A stretch of 64,000 nt of DNA from Collinsella aerofaciens (GTDB taxonomy: Bacteria; Actinomycetota; Coriobacteriia; Coriobacteriales; Coriobacteriaceae). The stretch spans positions 61,367-125,366 of the forward strand of contig NZ_JADMSU010000003.1 in assembly GCF_015561195.1 (NCBI RefSeq), written 5' to 3'. Shown here one piece after another: positions 61,198 to 64,000 of the stretch. Each line of letters opens with the position of its first letter. The first letter of the stretch is position 1. The notes beneath the pieces are model-generated. The model ran no database searches, had not been told where the DNA came from, and worked only from the letters and a program-made list of their open reading frames with translations. The translations under genes were made by a program, and so were the position numbers.

Positions 61198-62676
61198 TTA
61201 GATCAACACGCAGGCGACGGTCAGGATGATGGCGCAGACGACGGAGAGCGCGACGATGAGCTTAAGGGCAAACTTGAGCCAGGTCGTCCACTCGATCTTG
61301 GCCAGGGCGAGGCCGCCCATGATGGCGCCGGAGGTCGGGGTGAACAGGTTCACGACACCGATGGCGGCGGAGAAGATCATGACCATGACCTCAGGCGAGA
61401 AGCCGAGCTTAACAGCCAGCGGTCCCATGATGGGCATGGAGACGGTAGCCATACCAGAGGTCGAGGGGATCAGGAAGGACAGGCCGAAGTAGACCAGGAA
61501 GCTCATGGGAGCGAAGATCACGCCGGACAGGCCAGCCAGAGCATTGGCGGCAGCGTCGAGGACGTAGACGTCGAGGCCGGTGTTAGCCATGAGGACGGAG
61601 ATGCCACGGGCGAGGGCGATGACGAGAACAACGGACATCATGTCGGCAGCACCGGTGATGAAGGTGTTGACGATCTGCTTCTCGGACAGGCCACCGATGA
61701 TACCGATCAGGATAGCCATGAGGAAGAACCAGGTGGAAGCCTCGTCGAAGTACCACTGACCAATGGGCAGGCCGGTGATCAGGGCAGACCAGCCCTGGAC
61801 GACGGTGTTACCGTCGGCATCGTAGACAGCGCCAGCGTCAAAGAAGTTGGCGACGCCCTCGTTGAGGTCTGCCAGCGGGATGAAGCCGACGATCATGACG
61901 ACGAAGGTGAAGGCGAAGGCGATCAGAACACCCTTCTGACGACCGGTGAGCTTGACCTCCTTGTGAACCTCGGAAGCAGCCTTACCGTGAGCCTCTTCGG
62001 CGTCCTTAAGCTCCTGCATCGACAGGATGGTGGAACCCTTATCAGCCTTGACCTTCTTGGCATAGTTCATCACGAAGACGATGGACATGGCGGTAGTGAC
62101 AATCCACAGGACGGCACCGAGGCCGATGATGATGGACTGATTCACGGCAATGTCAACGCCGGTCAGAGCGTCGACGGCAGCGCCGACGGCGAACGGGTTA
62201 ACCGTGGAGCCGAGGCAGCCGCAGCCAGCGCCGAGCAGGACGGTAGCGGCGCCGACCATAGGGTCGAAGCCAGCGGCCATCATGGTAGCAGCGAGCAGGG
62301 CGTAGAAGGGAACGGTCTCCTCGCACATACCATAGGTGGTACCACCGAGGGAGAAGATGAGCATCAGCACGGGAATGAGCATGATCTCATTGCCCTTAAG
62401 CTTCTGCACCAGAACGGCGATGCCGTTGTCCAGGGCGCCGGTCTCGGTCATCATGCCGAGGAAGCCGCCCAGGATCATAACGAAGAGACAGACGGGCAGA
62501 GCGTCAGCGAAGCCCTTAATCGGGGCGGTGCAGAAATCGCTCAGACGGGCGGCAGTAACCGCGCCGCCGGACGTGCCGGAGACGATAACGGTAATCACTG
62601 CGACAATTGCCAGCAGAGCAAGAAGAATGGTGAACGATGAAGGCATACCGCGCTTTTTCTTAGCGGTCTCAGTCAT
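61198..62676 (-). CDS. arcD: YfcC-type (ArcD-like) amino-acid antiporter
   Basis: 492-residue membrane protein with about 12 helices of the YfcC/DcuC family. Visible family parts: PIKGFADALPVCLFVMILGGFLG, SLGGTTYGMCEETVPF, LGAGCGCLGSTVNPF and the C-terminal FLIPSTSGMATVSMPIMGPLA and NLFTPTSGAIMGG re-entrant segments. In pneumococci and related bacteria this family serves as the arginine/ornithine exchanger next to ADI genes, which fits here; dicarboxylate transport is the alternative. Start ATG at 62676 (or 62685). A terminator separates it from argF, so it may have its own promoter. Confidence 0.82.
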   Translation of the reverse strand: MTETAKKKRGMPSSFTILLALLAIVAVITVIVSGTSGGAVTAARLSDFCTAPIKGFADALPVCLFVMILGGFLGMMTETGALDNGIAVLVQKLKGNEIMLIPVLMLIFSLGGTTYGMCEETVPFYALLAATMMAAGFDPMVGAATVLLGAGCGCLGSTVNPFAVGAAVDALTGVDIAVNQSIIIGLGAVLWIVTTAMSIVFVMNYAKKVKADKGSTILSMQELKDAEEAHGKAASEVHKEVKLTGRQKGVLIAFAFTFVVMIVGFIPLADLNEGVANFFDAGAVYDADGNTVVQGWSALITGLPIGQWYFDEASTWFFLMAILIGIIGGLSEKQIVNTFITGAADMMSVVLVIALARGISVLMANTGLDVYVLDAAANALAGLSGVIFAPMSFLVYFGLSFLIPSTSGMATVSMPIMGPLAVKLGFSPEVMVMIFSAAIGVVNLFTPTSGAIMGGLALAKIEWTTWLKFALKLIVALSVVCAIILTVACVLI

Positions 62677-62770
62677 AGTTCTCATCCCCCCTTCATAAAT
62701 CATTTACTGATCTCGCCCGAAGCGGCTCTTCCGTGCCGTGCCTGCCGCTTGATGCGAGATTTTTACCAGA

Positions 62771-62808
62771 TAAAACCGCTCGGGGTGTGCAGCAATACAC
62801 CCCGAGCG
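62771..62808 (-). terminator. Terminator between ornithine carbamoyltransferase and arcD
   Basis: 12-bp perfect stem CGCTCGGGGTGT with its complement, then in minus sense GGTTTTATC. Intra-operon position suggests partial termination. Confidence 0.8.
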
Positions 62809-62823
62809 AGATGCAAGATGCTC

Positions 62824-63819
62824 TTACTTGAGCGTGGCGTACATGACAGCCTTGATGGTGTGCATGCGGTTCTCGGCCTCGTCGAAGACCTTGGAAGCGG
62901 GGCTCTCGAAGACCTCGTCGGTGACCTCCTGCTCGGTGATGCCGAACTGCTCGCACTTCTCGGCGCCAATAGTGGTGTTGGTGTCGTGGAAGCTAGGCAG
63001 GCAGTGCAGGAAGATGGCACCCGGGTTGGCCATAGCCATGACCTCGGAGGTGACACGATACGGGGTGAGCTGGGCGATGCGCTCGGCCCAAACCTCATCG
63101 GGCTCGCCCATGGAGACCCACACGTCGGTGTAGAGAACGTCGGCACCGGTGACGCCGTCCTTGACGTCGGTGGTCAGTTTGATGGTGCAGCCGTTGGCCT
63201 CGGCGATGGGCTTGCAGGCCTCGATGACGTCGTCAGCGGGCATGCACTCCTCGGGGCCGCAGGCCACGAAGTTCATGCCGAGCTTGGAGCAGACGACCAT
63301 GAGGGAGCGAGCAACGTTGTTCTTGCAGTCACCCATGAAGACGAGGGTCTTGCCCTTGATGTCGTAATTGAAGTTCTCCTGGACGGTCAGGATGTCGGCG
63401 AGCATCTGGGTGGGGTGCCACTCGGTGGTCAGGCCATTCCATACGGGCACGCCAGACTTAGCAGCGAGCTCCTCGACGTCGTCCTGGGCGAAGCCACGGA
63501 ACTCGATGCCGTCATACATGCGGCCGAGAACGCGGGCGGTGTCCTCGATGGACTCCTTCTTGCCCATCTGGGACGAACCGGGATCGAGGTAGGTGACGCC
63601 CATGCCAAGATCCATGCCGCCGACCTCGAAGGCGCAGCGAGTACGAGTGGAGGTCTTCTGGAAGAGCAGAACGATGTTCTTGCCCTCGAGATAACGGTGC
63701 GGAACGCCAGCGCGCTTCATGTCCTTGAAGTTCTTGGAGAGCTTGAGCAGGTACTCGATCTCCTCGGTGGTGAGGTCGAGGAGCTTGAGGAAGCTACGGC
63801 CGGAGAGGTTAACACCCAT
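62824..63819 (-). CDS. argF: Ornithine carbamoyltransferase, ADI-pathway type
   Basis: 331-residue enzyme of the ATCase/OTCase family. Carbamoyl-phosphate loop KTSTRTRCAF, HPTQML, GDCKNNVARSL, DVWVSMGE and HCLPSFHD are all present; the last matches catabolic (ArcB) forms as well as anabolic ones. Between arcA and arcD it most likely runs catabolically, turning citrulline and phosphate into ornithine and carbamoyl phosphate. Start ATG at 63819 has AAAGGA 8 bases upstream. Confidence 0.93.
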   Translation of the reverse strand: MGVNLSGRSFLKLLDLTTEEIEYLLKLSKNFKDMKRAGVPHRYLEGKNIVLLFQKTSTRTRCAFEVGGMDLGMGVTYLDPGSSQMGKKESIEDTARVLGRMYDGIEFRGFAQDDVEELAAKSGVPVWNGLTTEWHPTQMLADILTVQENFNYDIKGKTLVFMGDCKNNVARSLMVVCSKLGMNFVACGPEECMPADDVIEACKPIAEANGCTIKLTTDVKDGVTGADVLYTDVWVSMGEPDEVWAERIAQLTPYRVTSEVMAMANPGAIFLHCLPSFHDTNTTIGAEKCEQFGITEQEVTDEVFESPASKVFDEAENRMHTIKAVMYATLK

Positions 63820-63864
63820 GGTTCAAATCCTTTCGAAAAAATGAATTACGTAAATAGTAGCGGT

Positions 63865-63915
63865 GCCCGTTTGACGGGCGAAACCGGTGCGGTTGTAGGG
63901 GGACCGCACCGGAAA
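63865..63915 (-). terminator. Hairpins between arcA and argF
   Basis: CCGGTGCGGT (63884-63893) pairs with 63903-63912, with TTTCGCCC after it in minus sense, and a second GCCCGT/ACGGGC hairpin follows. Likely an mRNA processing or partial-termination site within the operon. Confidence 0.45.
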
Positions 63916-63924
63916 CGGAAAGAC

Positions 63925-64000
63925 TTAGAGGTCCTCGCGCCAGAAGGGCATGCTCATGCAGCGCGGGCCGCCGCGGCCGCGGGAGAGCTCGGCGGAGGGC
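63925..64000 (-). CDS. arcA: Arginine deiminase, C-terminal end
   Basis: The last 24 codons, entering from the right edge, end SRGRGGPRCMSMPFWREDL then TAA. This tail, with the catalytic Cys in GGPRCMSMP, is specific for bacterial arginine deiminase. It converts arginine to citrulline and ammonia in the ADI pathway; the genes beyond are outside the window. Confidence 0.9.
   Translation of the reverse strand, partial: PSAELSRGRGGPRCMSMPFWREDL

Noticed and set aside
63810-63832. GGTTCAAATCC, resembling a tRNA T-loop
   Set aside because: No acceptor, anticodon or D-arm pairing around it; it is the leader of the ornithine carbamoyltransferase gene.

Overview
The window reads as a chromosome segment of a high-GC, anaerobic, Gram-positive gut bacterium of the class Coriobacteriia, most likely Collinsella. 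This is inferred from gene content and style: a division/cell-wall cluster with SepF but no FtsA, a short anaerobe-type ThiC under a TPP riboswitch, an arginine-deiminase operon, strong AAAGGA/GGAGG ribosome sites with some GTG/TTG starts, and intergenic palindromes. No 16S gene is present, so the genus is not proven. No tRNA, prophage, insertion sequence or CRISPR array was found.

Layout. 1-10.6 kb: purine salvage (xpt), a drug-type MFS exporter, a Cys/Met PLP enzyme, a C_GCAxxG protein, yigZ, RNase P RNA (rnpB), ribosomal protein S1, a HAD phosphatase, a cysteine desulfidase-like enzyme and rpiB. 10.7-15.2 kb: ndk, argH, a 56-residue ORF and argG. argG is preceded by an arginine-rich 24-codon leader and an intrinsic terminator, a likely attenuator. 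15.2-26.2 kb: a HAD-IIB phosphatase, DNA polymerase I, an M18 aminopeptidase, yaaA, a membrane-anchored protein, TPP riboswitch-thiC, thiD, a pentapeptide-repeat protein and an SGNH hydrolase. 26.3-31.5 kb: a PARG-like macrodomain protein, a Bax-inhibitor-1 protein, a Pit phosphate permease with its DUF47 partner, and a nitroreductase.

31.6-39.5 kb: the tail of the division region (yggS-sepF-yggT-divIVA) and a phosphate operon pgeF-pstSCAB-phoU behind a PHO-box-like direct repeat. 39.7-55.4 kb: a complete-looking dcw cluster on the minus strand, mraZ-rsmH-ftsL-ftsI-murF-mraY-murD-ftsW-murG-murC-murB-ftsQ-ftsZ, without murE, ddl or ftsA, driven by a clear mraZ promoter with upstream TGGG repeats. 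55.7-60.5 kb: xerD, pyrG, a small winged-helix protein and a DUF1846 protein. 61.2-64 kb: an arginine-deiminase locus (arcA end, ornithine carbamoyltransferase, YfcC-type antiporter). Arginine is therefore both made (argG/argH) and fermented within this window.

The most novel-looking content is non-coding. A composite structured element occurs in three places (5165-5279, 8331-8496, 60891-61056, with a truncated copy at 60781-60853). Its boundary and core motifs are constant, while three stems differ completely in sequence but keep base pairing. It lies in the same orientation at the 3' side of three minus-strand genes. A second group consists of long inverted repeats with copy-specific arms, including a perfect 33-bp pair at 16091-16218. 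Other points: a yggT with no ATG/GTG/TTG start near its ribosome site, and a PARG-like protein lacking the catalytic glutamate.
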